A DNA stretch of 64,000 nt from Kushneria sinocarnis (GCF_003633775.1 NZ_RBIN01000003.1:372001-436000); one strand, 5' to 3'. Shown: positions 1 to 9,454, counted from the stretch's first letter. The notes: generated from the sequence alone by a model not told the origin. Numbers and translations: made by a program.

Positions 1-1
1 A

Positions 2-346
2 CTGGCGGCCATGGAGCGGGAGCTGCAGCAGCTCCGCCAGCGTGACGGCTCACCCTATCGACTGATCGCCCTGCCATGGCCGAAGCCCTGCTTCGATCCG
101 GAAGACGGCCATCGCCTGCCGGCCACCTATGCCAACTTCCTGATCATCAACGGTGCGGTACTGGTCCCCGTCTACGCCGATGCCGCGGATACCCGGGCCC
201 TGCAGGCCATGGCCACGGCCTTCCCGGAGCGGGATATCATTCCCATCGACTGTCGCAGCGTCATCCGCCAGCATGGCAGCCTGCACTGTCTGACCATGCA
301 GCTGCCGCAGGGCACGCTGAATCACTCTGCAGCGGAGGTATCATGA
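2..346 (+). CDS. aguA: Agmatine deiminase, C-terminal part (5' end outside window)
   Basis: The frame is open from the first bases of the window, so only the last 114 codons are present. The product hydrolyses agmatine to N-carbamoylputrescine and ammonia in the cytoplasm, the first step of the arginine-decarboxylase route to putrescine. The visible part matches the end of the agmatine/peptidylarginine deiminase fold: a conserved TYANFLIINGAVLVPVY strand and the HGSLHCLTMQ segment that carries the catalytic cysteine near the C-terminus. The stop codon overlaps the start of the next gene, the amidase that takes its product, as ATGA, which implies translational coupling and supports the assignment. 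Upstream regulation cannot be seen. Confidence 0.85.
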   Translation: MAAMERELQQLRQRDGSPYRLIALPWPKPCFDPEDGHRLPATYANFLIINGAVLVPVYADAADTRALQAMATAFPERDIIPIDCRSVIRQHGSLHCLTMQLPQGTLNHSAAEVS

Positions 347-1251
347 GCCCGGATCTCAACGTCGGCATCGTCCAGCAGCGCGCCTGGAACGACAAGCATC
401 GCAGCCTCGACGAGAGCGAACGCGGCCTGCGCGCACTGGCTGCGCGGGGCGCCCGGCTGGTGCTGCTGCAGGAGCTGCACGCCACCACCTACTTCTGTCA
501 GACCGAGGACACCAGCGTCTTCGACATGGCCGAGTCCCTTGAGGGCCCGACCGTCACCCGGCTGGCCGGACTGGCGCGTGAGCTCGATCTGGTCATTGTC
601 GGCTCGATCTTCGAGCGTCGCGCTGCCGGTCTCTATCACAACACGGCCGTGGTGCTCGATCGGGATCGCGGGCTGGTGGGCACCTACCGCAAGATGCACA
701 TTCCCGATGATCCCGGCTTCTACGAGAAGTTCTATTTCACTCCTGGTGACAGCGGGCATGGCCGGGGCCGGGGCTTCACACCGATCGATACCTCGCTCGG
801 TCGACTGGGGGTGCTGGTGTGCTGGGATCAGTGGTATCCCGAAGCGGCCCGGCTGATGGCGCTGGCCGGCGCCGATCTGCTGCTCTACCCGACCGCAATC
901 GGCTGGGATCCCAATGATGATGCTGCCGAACAGCAGCGTCAGCTGGAGGCCTGGCAGCTGATCCAGCGTTCCCACGCCGTGGCCAACGGGTTGCCGGTGG
1001 TGGTGGCCAACCGTATCGGCCACGAGGCCGACCCTTCCGGTCACGGTGACGGCATCGATTTCTGGGGCAACAGCTTCATCGCCGGTCCCCAGGGGGAACT
1101 GCTGGTACAGGCCGACAGGGAAACGGAGCACCCGATGGCCACCCTCCCGCTCGGTCGCAGTGAAACGGTACGCCGGATCTGGCCCTACCTGCGGGACCGC
1201 CGGATCGACGCCTATCAGGATCTCACCGAGCGCTATCTCGATCATCGCTGA
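343..1251 (+). CDS. aguB: N-carbamoylputrescine amidase
   Basis: A 302-residue nitrilase-superfamily enzyme that converts N-carbamoylputrescine to putrescine, CO2 and ammonia. The Glu-Lys-Cys catalytic triad is visible: E44 in LLQELH, K117 in YRKMHIP and C160 in LVCWDQWYPE. The DQWYPEAAR segment after the cysteine is typical of the plant/bacterial AguB subgroup. The ATG at 343 is preferred to upstream in-frame starts because a GGAGG lies at 334-338 and the start overlaps the aguA stop by four bases. Length is normal for the family. Together with aguA it forms a two-gene agmatine-to-putrescine operon. Confidence 0.93.
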   Translation: MSPDLNVGIVQQRAWNDKHRSLDESERGLRALAARGARLVLLQELHATTYFCQTEDTSVFDMAESLEGPTVTRLAGLARELDLVIVGSIFERRAAGLYHNTAVVLDRDRGLVGTYRKMHIPDDPGFYEKFYFTPGDSGHGRGRGFTPIDTSLGRLGVLVCWDQWYPEAARLMALAGADLLLYPTAIGWDPNDDAAEQQRQLEAWQLIQRSHAVANGLPVVVANRIGHEADPSGHGDGIDFWGNSFIAGPQGELLVQADRETEHPMATLPLGRSETVRRIWPYLRDRRIDAYQDLTERYLDHR

Positions 1252-1291
1252 GCCCCGGGCGACACCGCTCTCTGTACCCGCTCGACGGAAG

Positions 1292-1315
1292 CCGTTATGC
1301 TTCGCAAGATAACGG
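1292..1315. promoter_or_regulatory. Inverted repeat just upstream of the Tus-like gene
   Basis: CCGTTAT (1292-1298) and ATAACGG (1309-1315) are exact complements separated by ten bases. The spacer contains CTT and AAG, which can extend the pairing around a CGC loop with one bulged G. No T-run follows, so it is a poor terminator for aguB. It ends 16 bases before the start of the Tus homologue. In E. coli a Ter site lies at this place and lets Tus repress its own gene. Operator function here is inference, and the sequence does not match the E. coli Ter core. Confidence 0.45.
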
Positions 1316-1331
1316 TATAAGGAGGTCCGCC

Positions 1332-2201
1332 ATGACCCTGCAGTACCAACTGCTTGCCGAACTGGAGCACGCCTTCGATGCACTCGTCGACAGTACCGAG
1401 GCCCTGCTGGCGCACTGTGATCGCCAGTGGCCGGCGGCCTGGGCCCTTGGCACGCAGCCGGCGGACAGCCAGTGGCTGCGTCGGGCCCTGACGGATTTCT
1501 GGTATCAGGATGGTCAGGATGGCCGCACCACCCGCAACTACATCGGGCTGGTGGTCGCCGATGCGGTCATGCTGGAAGAGGTGGCCAGGATCAATCGGTG
1601 CAAGGATCACTTCGCCGCCCTGCTGGAACAGATCCGTCGCGATCATCCCGCCATGGTGCCCGAGATCAAGGCGACCCTGCCCTTTCGTCATCCGGTGCTG
1701 CACGATCACCTGCGGGGCGAAGGCCTGGCCCGGCTGCATCTCAAGCAGTGCTGGCGCCACATTCCCGTGGCGGAAGCGCCGGTAGCCCGGGTCCGCATGG
1801 CCTGGTACTCGAGCGGTCGTTCGATCAAGCGCCTGACCGTCAGCGAGGTGGAAGAGAAGCTGTCGCGGCTCAACAATGAAGCGGCCCATGTGCGCATTCA
1901 GTGGCAGAAGCTGGCGGGACTGCCCAGCGGCGAGATACTGGCGCAGGTACAGCAGCAGGCGCCGCTGATGCGCGCCAATCTCTTCTACCGGGAGCCGCTC
2001 GAGGATGGGCGTACGCGACGCGCGCTCAACGTGCCGCTGCCGGTCTTCCTGCCCGCCGAGGACAACCGGCTGCCGCAGGTCAATCAGCCGCCCGAACACC
2101 CCCCCGAGAAGCGCACCCGGGCCCTGCGGGGTGATGCCAAGCTGGAAAGCGAGCCTTTCATCCCCAGTCTCAGGGTCTATCGTTACCGTCAGCGCAACTG
2201 A
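1332..2201 (+). CDS. tus: Tus-like DNA replication terminus site-binding protein
   Basis: A 289-residue protein, close to E. coli Tus (309). Tus binds asymmetric Ter sites and blocks DnaB helicase coming from one side. I recognise it by remembered similarity along the chain: EEVARINRCKDHF near residues 82-94 parallels the IQHINKLKTTF region of Tus; VARVRMAWYSSGRSIKRL (151-168) parallels LRFGWANKHIIKNL; WQKLAGLP then PLMRANLFYR parallels the IAALP...PIARVWY strand; and the end PFIPSLRVYRY parallels LRLIIPRLHLY. The start has AAGGAGG at 1319-1325. An inverted repeat lies immediately upstream. It follows aguB by 80 bp and may be read through from it. Divergence from enteric Tus is considerable, so its cognate Ter sequence is unknown. 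Confidence 0.82.
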   Translation: MTLQYQLLAELEHAFDALVDSTEALLAHCDRQWPAAWALGTQPADSQWLRRALTDFWYQDGQDGRTTRNYIGLVVADAVMLEEVARINRCKDHFAALLEQIRRDHPAMVPEIKATLPFRHPVLHDHLRGEGLARLHLKQCWRHIPVAEAPVARVRMAWYSSGRSIKRLTVSEVEEKLSRLNNEAAHVRIQWQKLAGLPSGEILAQVQQQAPLMRANLFYREPLEDGRTRRALNVPLPVFLPAEDNRLPQVNQPPEHPPEKRTRALRGDAKLESEPFIPSLRVYRYRQRN

Positions 2202-2235
2202 ACCGCGCGATGCATGCATCCACGAGGAGTGCCCG

Positions 2236-3009
2236 ATGCCGCACCTGGTGACCAGCCGACAGCGTCTTTTCAGTCCATCGCACCGGGACACCGGGCACAG
2301 CTCCCATCTGCGCTGGGAGAACGTCAACGCCTTTACCTACAAGCTGGGCGGCCTGCTGTTCGTGCTGGGCAGTATCCTGTTCTTTCCCATGCTGGCCGAC
2401 TATCAGCGTATCGGTGCCTGGCTGTTCTTTCTGGGCTCGCTCTGCTATCTGCTGGTTACCGCCCATGACCTGTTCGAGGCGCTGCGCTACTGGCACAGGC
2501 ACCGGACAGCCACGAGTGCCGATCACATAGAGCTGACAGCGGCCCTCAACTATGTCAGCGGCAGCCTCCTGTTTGCCATTGGCAGCCTGCTGTTCCTGCC
2601 CGGGCTGGCGCTGGAGCATGCCGGCGCCTGGAGCTTCATCGTGGGGTCGGTCTTCTTCGTGGTGGGGGCCTGCGCCAATCTGCTGCAGCTGGTCGATGCC
2701 CCCTCGAAGCTCTACATGCAGCTTTTCAACTTCACCCTTGCGACCTTCATCGTGGGTTCGGTGCTGTTCGTGGTGGCTTCCGTCCCCTATCTGATCCATT
2801 TCGACAGCTCGGGCGATGAAACCGCCATCCATCGGCTGGCCGCCGGCCAGTTCACCTTCGCCAGTCTCCTGTTTCTGCTGGGCGGCCTGTTCATCTACTG
2901 GCGAATGTTTGCCCAGCGCATGCTGGAACACGAGCACGGTGCCGACCGCTTCGGCAAGAACTTCATCATGGCGATACGTCGTGAAAACCGACGGGAGCGC
3001 AGCGGCTGA
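2236..3009 (+). CDS. Multi-pass membrane protein with repeated YrhK-like units
   Basis: 257 residues with about six hydrophobic segments. Three internal units share the pattern G-x-LLF-x-x-GS-x-LF, then a short loop, then GAW-x-F-x-x-GS. They lie roughly at residues 32-75, 103-155 and 162-222, with the last unit degenerate. This resembles the YrhK domain, a small two-helix membrane module, present here in tandem. There are no catalytic motifs, so function is unknown. The start at 2236 has GAGGAG at 2224-2229; a longer open frame upstream runs through the tus gene and was discarded. The C-terminus is basic (RRENRRERSG) and probably cytoplasmic. It lies 34 bp after the Tus-like gene on the same strand. 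Confidence 0.7.
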   Translation: MPHLVTSRQRLFSPSHRDTGHSSHLRWENVNAFTYKLGGLLFVLGSILFFPMLADYQRIGAWLFFLGSLCYLLVTAHDLFEALRYWHRHRTATSADHIELTAALNYVSGSLLFAIGSLLFLPGLALEHAGAWSFIVGSVFFVVGACANLLQLVDAPSKLYMQLFNFTLATFIVGSVLFVVASVPYLIHFDSSGDETAIHRLAAGQFTFASLLFLLGGLFIYWRMFAQRMLEHEHGADRFGKNFIMAIRRENRRERSG

Positions 3010-3030
3010 TACGCCCCCGCGGGCAGGCAT

Positions 3031-3055
3031 CAACCGGCTTCAGCAGAGCCGGTTG
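3031..3055. terminator. Hairpin between convergent genes
   Basis: CAACCGGCT (3031-3039) pairs with AGCCGGTTG (3047-3055) around a seven-base loop. It overlaps the last codons of sthA and follows the YrhK-like gene by 21 bases, so it could serve both strands. There is no T-run on either side, so intrinsic termination is uncertain. Confidence 0.4.
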
Positions 3056-4431
3056 AGCCCGTTGTAGGCCGCGATCCGGTAGGCTTCCGCCATGGTCGGG
3101 TAGTTGAAGGTGGTATTGACGAAATAGTTCAGCGTATTGGCATCACCCGGCTGATTCATGATCGCCTGACCGATATGCACGATCTCGGAGGCCTGATCGC
3201 CGAAGCAGTGGATGCCGAATATTTCCAGCGTATCCGGGTGGAACAGGATCTTCAGCATGCCCACGGTATCGCCGGTAATCTGCGCGCGGGCGGTATCCTT
3301 GAAGAAGGCCTGGCCCACTTCATAGGGAATCCGGGCCTCGGTCAGCTCCCGCTCGTTGCGGCCCAGCGAGCTGATCTCGGGGATGGTGTAGATACCGGTG
3401 GGGATGTCATTGACATAGCGGAAGGCGCCGTTCAGTGCATCGCCGGAGGCCGAGCGCCCCTGGTCATAGGCGGCACTGGCCAGGCTCGGCCAGCCGATCA
3501 CGTCGCCGGCGGCATGGACATGCGCCAGCGTTGTCCGGTAATGCTCATCGACCTGCAGCTGACCGCGCGAATTGGCTTCCAGTCCCAGCTTGTCCAGGCC
3601 CAGCTGATCGGTGTTGCCGGTCCGCCCGTTGGCCCACATGAAGGTATCGGCGCGCAGTCGCTTGCCCGATCGGAGATGAAGGGTGACCCCGGTATCGTCA
3701 CCTTCGACCCGCTCGTACTCCTCGTTGTGGCGGATCTGCACCCCGTTGTTGCGCAGATGGTAGGAGAGCGCATCGCTGATCTCGTCATCCAGGAACGACA
3801 GCAGCCGATCCCGGGTATCGATCAGGTCCACCTTGACGCCCAGCCCCGAGAAGATCGAGGCGTACTCCGAACCGATCACCCCGGCCCCATAGATGATCAT
3901 CCGGCGCGGCGTGTGCGACAGCCCCAGAATGGTATCGGAACAGAAGATGCGGGGGTGTCGAAAGTTGATGTCCTTCGGCCGGTAGGGCCGCGACCCGGTA
4001 GCGATCACGAAATTGTCGGCACGGACTTCCACATGGCCTTCGTGCGCATCACGCACCACCAGGCTGTGCGGATCGCTGAAGCTGGCCATGCCGTGGTGAA
4101 CATCGATGCGATTGCGGCTGTAGAAGGCCGTGCGCATTTCCACCTGCTGCTCGATCACCCGGCGTGACCGCTCCAGCATGCGGGGAAACGAGACCCCGCG
4201 CGGTTCGGCGATCTCGCGAAACAGCGGATTGTCACGAAACTGCATCAGCTGTTTGACGGCATGCCGCAGGGCCTTGGAAGGAATGGTACCGCGATGGGTA
4301 CAGTTGCCGCCGACCGTGGTCTGCGCGTCCACGATGGCCACGCGCCTGTCATGCTTGGCGGCATTGATGGCGGCACTTTCACCGGCCGGTCCCGAACCGA
4401 TGACAACAACATCATAATGATAAACGGTCAT
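3040..4431 (-). CDS. sthA: Soluble pyridine nucleotide transhydrogenase
   Basis: A 463-residue cytoplasmic FAD flavoprotein that transfers hydride between NADPH and NAD+, generally burning excess NADPH. It has an N-terminal Rossmann FAD motif [13 protein letters not shown] (9-21). At [13 protein letters not shown] the usual redox disulphide of the family is broken: C44 is kept but the second position is T49, the hallmark that separates SthA from lipoamide dehydrogenase and glutathione reductase. An NAD(P)-binding [13 protein letters not shown] and a C-terminal dimerisation domain with [14 protein letters not shown] follow. It lies 29 bp after nqrM and is probably cotranscribed with it. Length is normal. 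Confidence 0.95.
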   Translation of the reverse strand: MTVYHYDVVVIGSGPAGESAAINAAKHDRRVAIVDAQTTVGGNCTHRGTIPSKALRHAVKQLMQFRDNPLFREIAEPRGVSFPRMLERSRRVIEQQVEMRTAFYSRNRIDVHHGMASFSDPHSLVVRDAHEGHVEVRADNFVIATGSRPYRPKDINFRHPRIFCSDTILGLSHTPRRMIIYGAGVIGSEYASIFSGLGVKVDLIDTRDRLLSFLDDEISDALSYHLRNNGVQIRHNEEYERVEGDDTGVTLHLRSGKRLRADTFMWANGRTGNTDQLGLDKLGLEANSRGQLQVDEHYRTTLAHVHAAGDVIGWPSLASAAYDQGRSASGDALNGAFRYVNDIPTGIYTIPEISSLGRNERELTEARIPYEVGQAFFKDTARAQITGDTVGMLKILFHPDTLEIFGIHCFGDQASEIVHIGQAIMNQPGDANTLNYFVNTTFNYPTMAEAYRIAAYNGLNRLC

Positions 4432-4460
4432 ATCCCGGCATCTGCTCCTCTGCCAGCTGC

Positions 4461-4700
4461 TCAGCGTTGCCGGGTAGCATCAACGGCAAGATCCGTGCGC
4501 AACTGTTGACCGGCCTCGCGCGAACGTTTCTCGCACACTTCATCATTTCCGCCGCAGATGTCACACCCCTCCTTCAGACCCAGCTGATTGAGTCCGCCGC
4601 AGGAGCCGGCGATCGGCTTGCGGCCGAGCAGCACGCCAACCGACATGGCGGTTACCAGCATCAGCATGGCAACCAGCACCAGAAGCCAGGTGGTCATCAT
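4461..4700 (-). CDS. nqrM: Na+-NQR maturation factor NqrM
   Basis: A 79-residue protein with one N-terminal membrane helix (residues 4-25) followed by a cysteine-rich stretch: GSCGGLN, then CDICGG and a later C. This is the small DUF539 family needed to assemble the Na+-translocating NADH:quinone reductase, thought to deliver or hold the iron placed between NqrD and NqrE. Two ATGs are adjacent; the first at 4700 has GAGGAT upstream. A strong terminator (4818-4852) separates it from nqrF, so it probably has its own promoter and is expressed with sthA. The apbE flavin-transferase gene often found beside nqrM is absent here. Confidence 0.9.
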   Translation of the reverse strand: MMTTWLLVLVAMLMLVTAMSVGVLLGRKPIAGSCGGLNQLGLKEGCDICGGNDEVCEKRSREAGQQLRTDLAVDATRQR

Positions 4701-4725
4701 CGGATCCTCACCCTGTTATCCGCTT

Positions 4726-4750
4726 CGATGCGGCCAATCCGGCCGCATCG
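4726..4750. repeat. Inverted repeat upstream of nqrM
   Basis: CGATGCGGCC (4726-4735) and GGCCGCATCG (4741-4750) form a perfect 10-bp stem with an AATCC loop. It lies 25 bp before the nqrM start on the minus strand and about 70 bp beyond the nqr operon terminator. It could be a leader hairpin, an operator, or a second terminator; no T-run follows on either strand. Confidence 0.45.
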
Positions 4751-4817
4751 CACTGTATCAATGGTACACATCAAGGGTAGACCGCCGCCCTGCACGGGTC
4801 ATGGCCGTAACACGGCA

Positions 4818-4852
4818 GCGGGCGCCGAAGGCTTTCGGCCTTCGGCGCCCGC
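4818..4852 (-). terminator. nqr operon terminator
   Basis: A perfect 15-bp stem (4818-4832 with 4838-4852) closes a five-base TTTCG loop nine bases after the nqrF stop codon. It is followed on the minus strand by a weak T-containing tail (TGCCGTGTTA). The long GC stem in this place makes it the likely end of the nqrABCDEF transcript. Confidence 0.75.
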
Positions 4853-4860
4853 ACGCGCGA

Positions 4861-6093
4861 TCAGCCGCCGAAATCGTCCAGCAGGATGTTTTCCGGTTCG
4901 ACCCCCATGTCGGTCAGCATCCTGATCACGGAGGCGTTCATCATCGGTGGACCACACATGTAGTATTCGCAGTCCTCGGGTGCCGGATGATCCTTCAGAT
5001 AGCGCTCGTAGAGCACGTTGTGGATGAAGCCGGTCGGACCTTCCCAGTTGTCCTCGGGCTGCGGATCGGAAAGCGCCAGATGCCATTCGAAATTGGCGTT
5101 TTCCTGCGCCAGTCGGTCATATTCGTCATTGTAGAAGGACTCGCGCATCGAGCGCGCGCCATACCAGAACGAGATCTTGCGCTCCGAACCCAGCCGCTTG
5201 AGCTGATCGAAGATGTGACTGCGCATCGGCGCCATTCCGGCGCCCCCACCGATAAAGATCATCTCGGCATCGGTATTGCGTGCGAAGAATTCGCCGAAGG
5301 GTCCGTATACGGTGACCTTGTCGCCTTCCTTGAGATTGAACACCCAGGTCGACATCAGCCCCGGAGGGTGATCGCTGTTCGGTGGTGGCGTGGCGATGCG
5401 GATATTGAACTTGAGAATACCGCGCTCTTCGGGATAGTTGGCCATCGAATAGGCACGGATCACCGGCTCGGTGGTCCTGCCGCGCACATTGAACAAACCG
5501 AACCTTTCCCAGTCGCCACGATACTCCTCGGGGATCTCGAAATTGCTGAAGGCGATGTCATAGGGGGGCGCTTCGAGCTGCATGTAGCCCCCGGCCCGAA
5601 AGGCCACATCCTCGCCCTCCGGCAGCTTCAGGGTCAGTTCCTTGATGAAGGTGGCCACGTTGTCGTTGGAAACGACGGTGCACTCCCACTTCTTGACCCC
5701 GAACACCTCTTCGGGCACCTGGATCTTCATGTTCTGCTTGACCGGTACCTGACAGGAGAGCCGCCAGCCCTCCTTCTTTTCACCCATGGTGAAATGACTC
5801 TCCTCGGTCGGCAGGATCGAGCCGCCCCCATCCAGCACCCGGCACTTGCACTGGGCGCAGGAGCCGCCGCCACCGCAGGCGGATGAGAGAAAGATGCCGT
5901 TGCCGGCCAGCGTCTGCAGCAGCTTGCCGCCCGCCTGAGTCGTCAGGGTATTGTTCGGGTCATCGTTGATCTCGATGGTGACGTCGCCGCTGCTCACCAG
6001 CCGGCTGCGTGCTGCCAGAATCACGACCACCAGCCCGAGGACGATCACCGTGAACATGACGACACCGAGCAGGATTACGGATGTATCGACCAT
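4861..6093 (-). CDS. nqrF: Na+-translocating NADH:quinone reductase subunit F
   Basis: The 410-residue electron entry subunit. It takes hydride from NADH onto FAD and passes electrons through a 2Fe-2S centre. The N-terminus has one membrane anchor (about 4-27). The ferredoxin domain holds C73, C79 and C82 in [10 protein letters not shown] and C114 in RLSCQVP. A ferredoxin-reductase module follows, with the FAD-binding RAYSMANYP, the NAD-binding [13 protein letters not shown] and a C-terminal [10 protein letters not shown]. The chain ends in the conserved DDFGG. It is the last gene of the operon, 47 bp after nqrE, followed by a strong terminator. Length matches the family. Confidence 0.97.
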   Translation of the reverse strand: MVDTSVILLGVVMFTVIVLGLVVVILAARSRLVSSGDVTIEINDDPNNTLTTQAGGKLLQTLAGNGIFLSSACGGGGSCAQCKCRVLDGGGSILPTEESHFTMGEKKEGWRLSCQVPVKQNMKIQVPEEVFGVKKWECTVVSNDNVATFIKELTLKLPEGEDVAFRAGGYMQLEAPPYDIAFSNFEIPEEYRGDWERFGLFNVRGRTTEPVIRAYSMANYPEERGILKFNIRIATPPPNSDHPPGLMSTWVFNLKEGDKVTVYGPFGEFFARNTDAEMIFIGGGAGMAPMRSHIFDQLKRLGSERKISFWYGARSMRESFYNDEYDRLAQENANFEWHLALSDPQPEDNWEGPTGFIHNVLYERYLKDHPAPEDCEYYMCGPPMMNASVIRMLTDMGVEPENILLDDFGG

Positions 6094-6140
6094 GCCTGTT
6101 TCCTGTTATTCATCATTGCGTTGGGGGACACGGCCGCGGC

Positions 6141-6761
6141 TTACAGCTGCACGCCGGAAAAGGACATGAAGCCCAGCGACATCAGGCCCACCGTCAGGAA
6201 GGTAATGCCCAGGCCCTGCAGCCCGGCAGGTACATCACTGTACTTGAGCTTCTCGCGGATACCGGCCAGTGCCGTGATCGCCAGTGCCCAGCCCACGCCG
6301 GCACCGAGACCATAAACCACCGATTCGCCGAAGGCGTAGTCGCGCTGCACCATGAACAGCGAAGCCCCGAGAATGGCGCAGTTCACCGTGATCAGCGGCA
6401 GATAGACCCCGAGTGTGTTGTAAAGCGAGGGCACGAACTTGTCGAGGAACATCTCCAGAATCTGTACCAGCGCCGCGATGACCCCGATATAGCTGAGCAG
6501 CCCGAGAAAGGTCAGATCGATGCTGTCCGCGCCCGCCAGCCCGGTCCAGCCGAGCGCACCCGGGCCCAGCAGGTAATTGAGGATCAGATTGTTGACCGGC
6601 ACCGTGATCGTCAGTACCACGATCACGGCCACGCCCAGGCCGATCGCCGAGGAAACCTTCTTGGACACCGCCAGGAAGGTACACATGCCGAGAAAGAAGG
6701 CCAGCGCCATGTTTTCGACGAACACGGCCTTGATGAACAGGCTCAGATAGTGCTCGAACAT
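6141..6761 (-). CDS. nqrE: Na+-translocating NADH:quinone reductase subunit E
   Basis: 206 residues, an integral membrane subunit with six predicted helices, homologous to NqrD and RnfA/RnfE and inserted in opposite orientation to NqrD. Conserved features include the N-terminal [12 protein letters not shown] and the central [12 protein letters not shown]. The cysteines in these two segments belong to the set that, with NqrD, coordinates an intramembrane iron centre. Its ATG directly abuts the nqrD stop codon, so translation is probably coupled. Confidence 0.96.
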   Translation of the reverse strand: MFEHYLSLFIKAVFVENMALAFFLGMCTFLAVSKKVSSAIGLGVAVIVVLTITVPVNNLILNYLLGPGALGWTGLAGADSIDLTFLGLLSYIGVIAALVQILEMFLDKFVPSLYNTLGVYLPLITVNCAILGASLFMVQRDYAFGESVVYGLGAGVGWALAITALAGIREKLKYSDVPAGLQGLGITFLTVGLMSLGFMSFSGVQL

Positions 6762-7433
6762 TCAGGTGGCCTCCAGGGGGCTGGTGTTGGGACGAATCCG
6801 GTACTCCGTGGTCTCGACCTGCTCGGGACTGAGACTGCGCAGCCCCCAGATCAGCAGGCCGATCACGAAGAAGGCCGAAGGCGGCAGCAGCATCAGGCCA
6901 TTGGGGATGTACCAGCCGCCGTTGCTGACCGTGGGCAGTACGGTTATCCCGAAGATCGACCCCGACCCCAGCAGTTCCCGGAAGAAACCGACGATGAGCA
7001 GGATCACGGTGTAACCCAGTCCGTTGCCGATGCCATCCAGAAAGCTCATGACCGGCCCGTTCTGCATCGCGTAGGCCTCGGCACGCCCCATGACGATACA
7101 GTTGGTAATGATCAGTCCCACGAATACCGACAGCTGCTTGGAGATGTCATAGGCGTAGGCGCGCAATACCTGATCGACCACGATGACCAGCGAGGCAATG
7201 ATGGTCATCTGTACGATGATCCGGATCGAGGACGGCATCTGATGGCGGATCAGCGAGACAAAGAAGCTCGAAAAGGCCGTCACCAGACAGACGGCAATCC
7301 CCATGACCAGAGCGGTCTGCATGGCGTTGGTGACTGCCAGCGCCGAACAGATGCCGAGAATCTGCAGGGTAATCGGATTGTTGCGAAAGATCGGCGTCGT
7401 CAGGACACCCGTGGGCGTATCGGTATTCGCCAT
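6762..7433 (-). CDS. nqrD: Na+-translocating NADH:quinone reductase subunit D
   Basis: 223 residues with about six membrane helices. It shows the paired motifs of the family: [20 protein letters not shown] near the N-terminus and [17 protein letters not shown] in the centre. Cysteines in both lie near the cluster shared with NqrE. The chain is slightly longer than the approximately 210 residues usual in Vibrio because of an N-terminal tail. Two bases separate it from nqrC and none from nqrE. Confidence 0.96.
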   Translation of the reverse strand: MANTDTPTGVLTTPIFRNNPITLQILGICSALAVTNAMQTALVMGIAVCLVTAFSSFFVSLIRHQMPSSIRIIVQMTIIASLVIVVDQVLRAYAYDISKQLSVFVGLIITNCIVMGRAEAYAMQNGPVMSFLDGIGNGLGYTVILLIVGFFRELLGSGSIFGITVLPTVSNGGWYIPNGLMLLPPSAFFVIGLLIWGLRSLSPEQVETTEYRIRPNTSPLEAT

Positions 7434-7435
7434 GG

Positions 7436-8221
7436 TCAGACTCCTTGGGACACGTCACGAAAGCGCGCGAGATATTTGGCAAAGCCCTCGTCGCCCAGCC
7501 AGAACTGCATGAGCTCGGTGACGCCGCGACTGGTCAGGGTGGCCCCGGACAGGGCATCCACCTTGTGCTCGGCGTCCGGGGTATTGCCGTCCACGCCCCC
7601 CTTCACCAGCCGGATGGCGGGCTCCGTGCTGCCGGCGGGATAGATCTCCTTGCCCGGCCACAGTGCTTTCCACTGGGCACTGTCGACCTTGCCTCCCAGC
7701 CCGGGCGTCTCACCCTGCTGATAGAAGGAGAGCCCCGTCACGGTATTGCCATCTCCCTTGAGGGCGAGATAGCCCAGCATCAGTGACCACAGCCCCTGCC
7801 CCCGAACCGGCAGAATGATCTCATCGGGATTGTCGGGATCACCGACCAGATAGACCGTGGCGTAGTCTTCCCGCCGGCCGATCCCGGCGCGATCTTCCGG
7901 GCCGCTCAGTGTCCGCGACTGCGATGGATCTGCTGCCGCGGCCAGCTGATCGTACTGCTGCGGATCGATGCTGTCGGCGTATTCGCCGGTATTCAGATCG
8001 ACCACCCGGGGGGTGATCTGCGCAAACTGTGCCTGGATGCTGCGCCCTGCGTCATACAGCCCGGCCACCCGAAGGATGTTGCTCTTGCGATCGAGTTCCT
8101 CGTTCTGCTGCTGTTTCGGCCGCAGGGCCACGGCCGCGGTCGAGACCACGACCGAGCAGACCACACAGAGCACCAGGGCCACGATCAGGGTGCGGGCAAC
8201 GGAATTCCTGCTGGCAGCCAT
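7436..8221 (-). CDS. nqrC: Na+-translocating NADH:quinone reductase subunit C
   Basis: 261 residues with a single N-terminal membrane helix (about 11-33) and a large periplasmic FMN-binding domain. The flavin is attached covalently to threonine in the SGAT motif, here [13 protein letters not shown] with T228. That attachment is normally made by ApbE, whose gene is not in this window. It directly abuts nqrB. Confidence 0.96.
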   Translation of the reverse strand: MAASRNSVARTLIVALVLCVVCSVVVSTAAVALRPKQQQNEELDRKSNILRVAGLYDAGRSIQAQFAQITPRVVDLNTGEYADSIDPQQYDQLAAAADPSQSRTLSGPEDRAGIGRREDYATVYLVGDPDNPDEIILPVRGQGLWSLMLGYLALKGDGNTVTGLSFYQQGETPGLGGKVDSAQWKALWPGKEIYPAGSTEPAIRLVKGGVDGNTPDAEHKVDALSGATLTSRGVTELMQFWLGDEGFAKYLARFRDVSQGV

Positions 8222-9451
8222 TTATGCCACCTCCCGGCCGGTGTCGATCAGTGTCAGCCGTTTCTGACGGCGCTTGATGTTGGCCTGGATCACGAAGTGA
8301 TCGATCAGCGGCGCAAACAGGTTGGCGAACAGGATCGCCAGCATGACCCCTTCCGGAAAGGCCGGGTTGGCCACCCGGATCAGCACCGTCATCACCCCAA
8401 TCAGCGCACCGAAGCAGAGCTTGCCGGGATTGGTCATTGAGGCGGACACCGGATCGGTGGCCATGAACACCATGCCGAAGGCGAAGCTGCCGATCACCAG
8501 GTGCCAGTACCAGGGCACGGCGAACATCGGATTGGTGGTCGAACCGATCCAGTTGAACAGCGAGGCGGTCGCGATCATGCCGAGCAGCGTACCGAGCATG
8601 ATTCGCCACGACGCGATCCGGGTCCACAGCAGTACCGCGGCGCCCAGCAGGATCATCAGCGTCGAGGTCTCCCCGAGCGAGCCCTGCATGAAACCGAAGA
8701 AGGCATCACTCCAGCCGGTCTGCGCCATCAGTTGCTGCAGGCCGTCCTGGGCGGCGGTCGAAAGCGCGGTCGCACCGCTGTAGCCATCGGCCGGTACCCA
8801 GACCGAATCCCCCGACATCTGGGCGGGATAGGCGAAATAGAGGAAGGCCCGACCGGTCAGGGCCGGATTGAGGAAGTTCTTGCCCGTCCCCCCGAAGACT
8901 TCCTTGCCGATGACCACCCCGAAGGTGATCCCCAGCGCCACCTGCCACAGCGGGGTGGTGGCCGGCAGGGTCAGGGCGAACAGCACCGACGTCACGAAGA
9001 AGCCCTCGTTGACCTCATGGCCGCGCCTGATCGCGAACAGCACTTCCCAGAACCCGCCGACAATGAAGGTCACGGCATAGATGGGCACGAACCAGGTCGC
9101 ACCCAGGACGAAATTGGCCCAGAGGCTGCCGGGATCATGGCTGCCTGCCAGCAGCATGGTGATCGCTTCGCGCCAGCCGGCAAGCGATCCGGCACCATCG
9201 GCCATGGCCAGATTGGCCTGCAGCCCGGTGTTGTACATGCCGAAGAACATGGCCGGGAAGGTACACAGCCATACCGTGATCATGATCCGCTTGAGATCGA
9301 TGCCATCACGGACATGAGCCGTGCTGCCGGTCACCGTCGGCGGCGAATAGAAGATGGTATCGACCGCCTCATAGAGGGCGTAATAGCGTTCGAGCCGGCC
9401 ACCCTTGTGAAAGTGCGGCGCAATGTTATCCAGATAGCGACGAATCCCCAT
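8222..9451 (-). CDS. nqrB: Na+-translocating NADH:quinone reductase subunit B
   Basis: 409 residues, the largest membrane subunit. It holds riboflavin and a covalently bound FMN and is part of the sodium channel. The FMN attachment motif is [10 protein letters not shown], threonine T228. Conserved RNF-type segments [19 protein letters not shown] and [15 protein letters not shown] precede it, and the C-terminal helices include [16 protein letters not shown]. It starts three bases after the nqrA stop. Confidence 0.97.
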   Translation of the reverse strand: MGIRRYLDNIAPHFHKGGRLERYYALYEAVDTIFYSPPTVTGSTAHVRDGIDLKRIMITVWLCTFPAMFFGMYNTGLQANLAMADGAGSLAGWREAITMLLAGSHDPGSLWANFVLGATWFVPIYAVTFIVGGFWEVLFAIRRGHEVNEGFFVTSVLFALTLPATTPLWQVALGITFGVVIGKEVFGGTGKNFLNPALTGRAFLYFAYPAQMSGDSVWVPADGYSGATALSTAAQDGLQQLMAQTGWSDAFFGFMQGSLGETSTLMILLGAAVLLWTRIASWRIMLGTLLGMIATASLFNWIGSTTNPMFAVPWYWHLVIGSFAFGMVFMATDPVSASMTNPGKLCFGALIGVMTVLIRVANPAFPEGVMLAILFANLFAPLIDHFVIQANIKRRQKRLTLIDTGREVA

Positions 9452-9454
9452 GCG

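Noticed and set aside
4726-4750. Riboswitch upstream of nqrM
   Set aside because: Only a single simple hairpin is visible, without the conserved multi-helix junction of any known class.
6411-6429. Sequence GTGTGTTGTAAAGCG resembling the E. coli Ter core
   Set aside because: It is inside the nqrE coding region, matches only about 12 of 17 positions, and the Ter sequence for this divergent Tus homologue is unknown.
6081-7643. Long plus-strand open frame (520 codons) opposite nqrE/nqrD
   Set aside because: Composition is Gln/His/Arg-rich with no domain, a typical antisense shadow of high-GC membrane-protein genes; the nqr genes on the other strand are certain.
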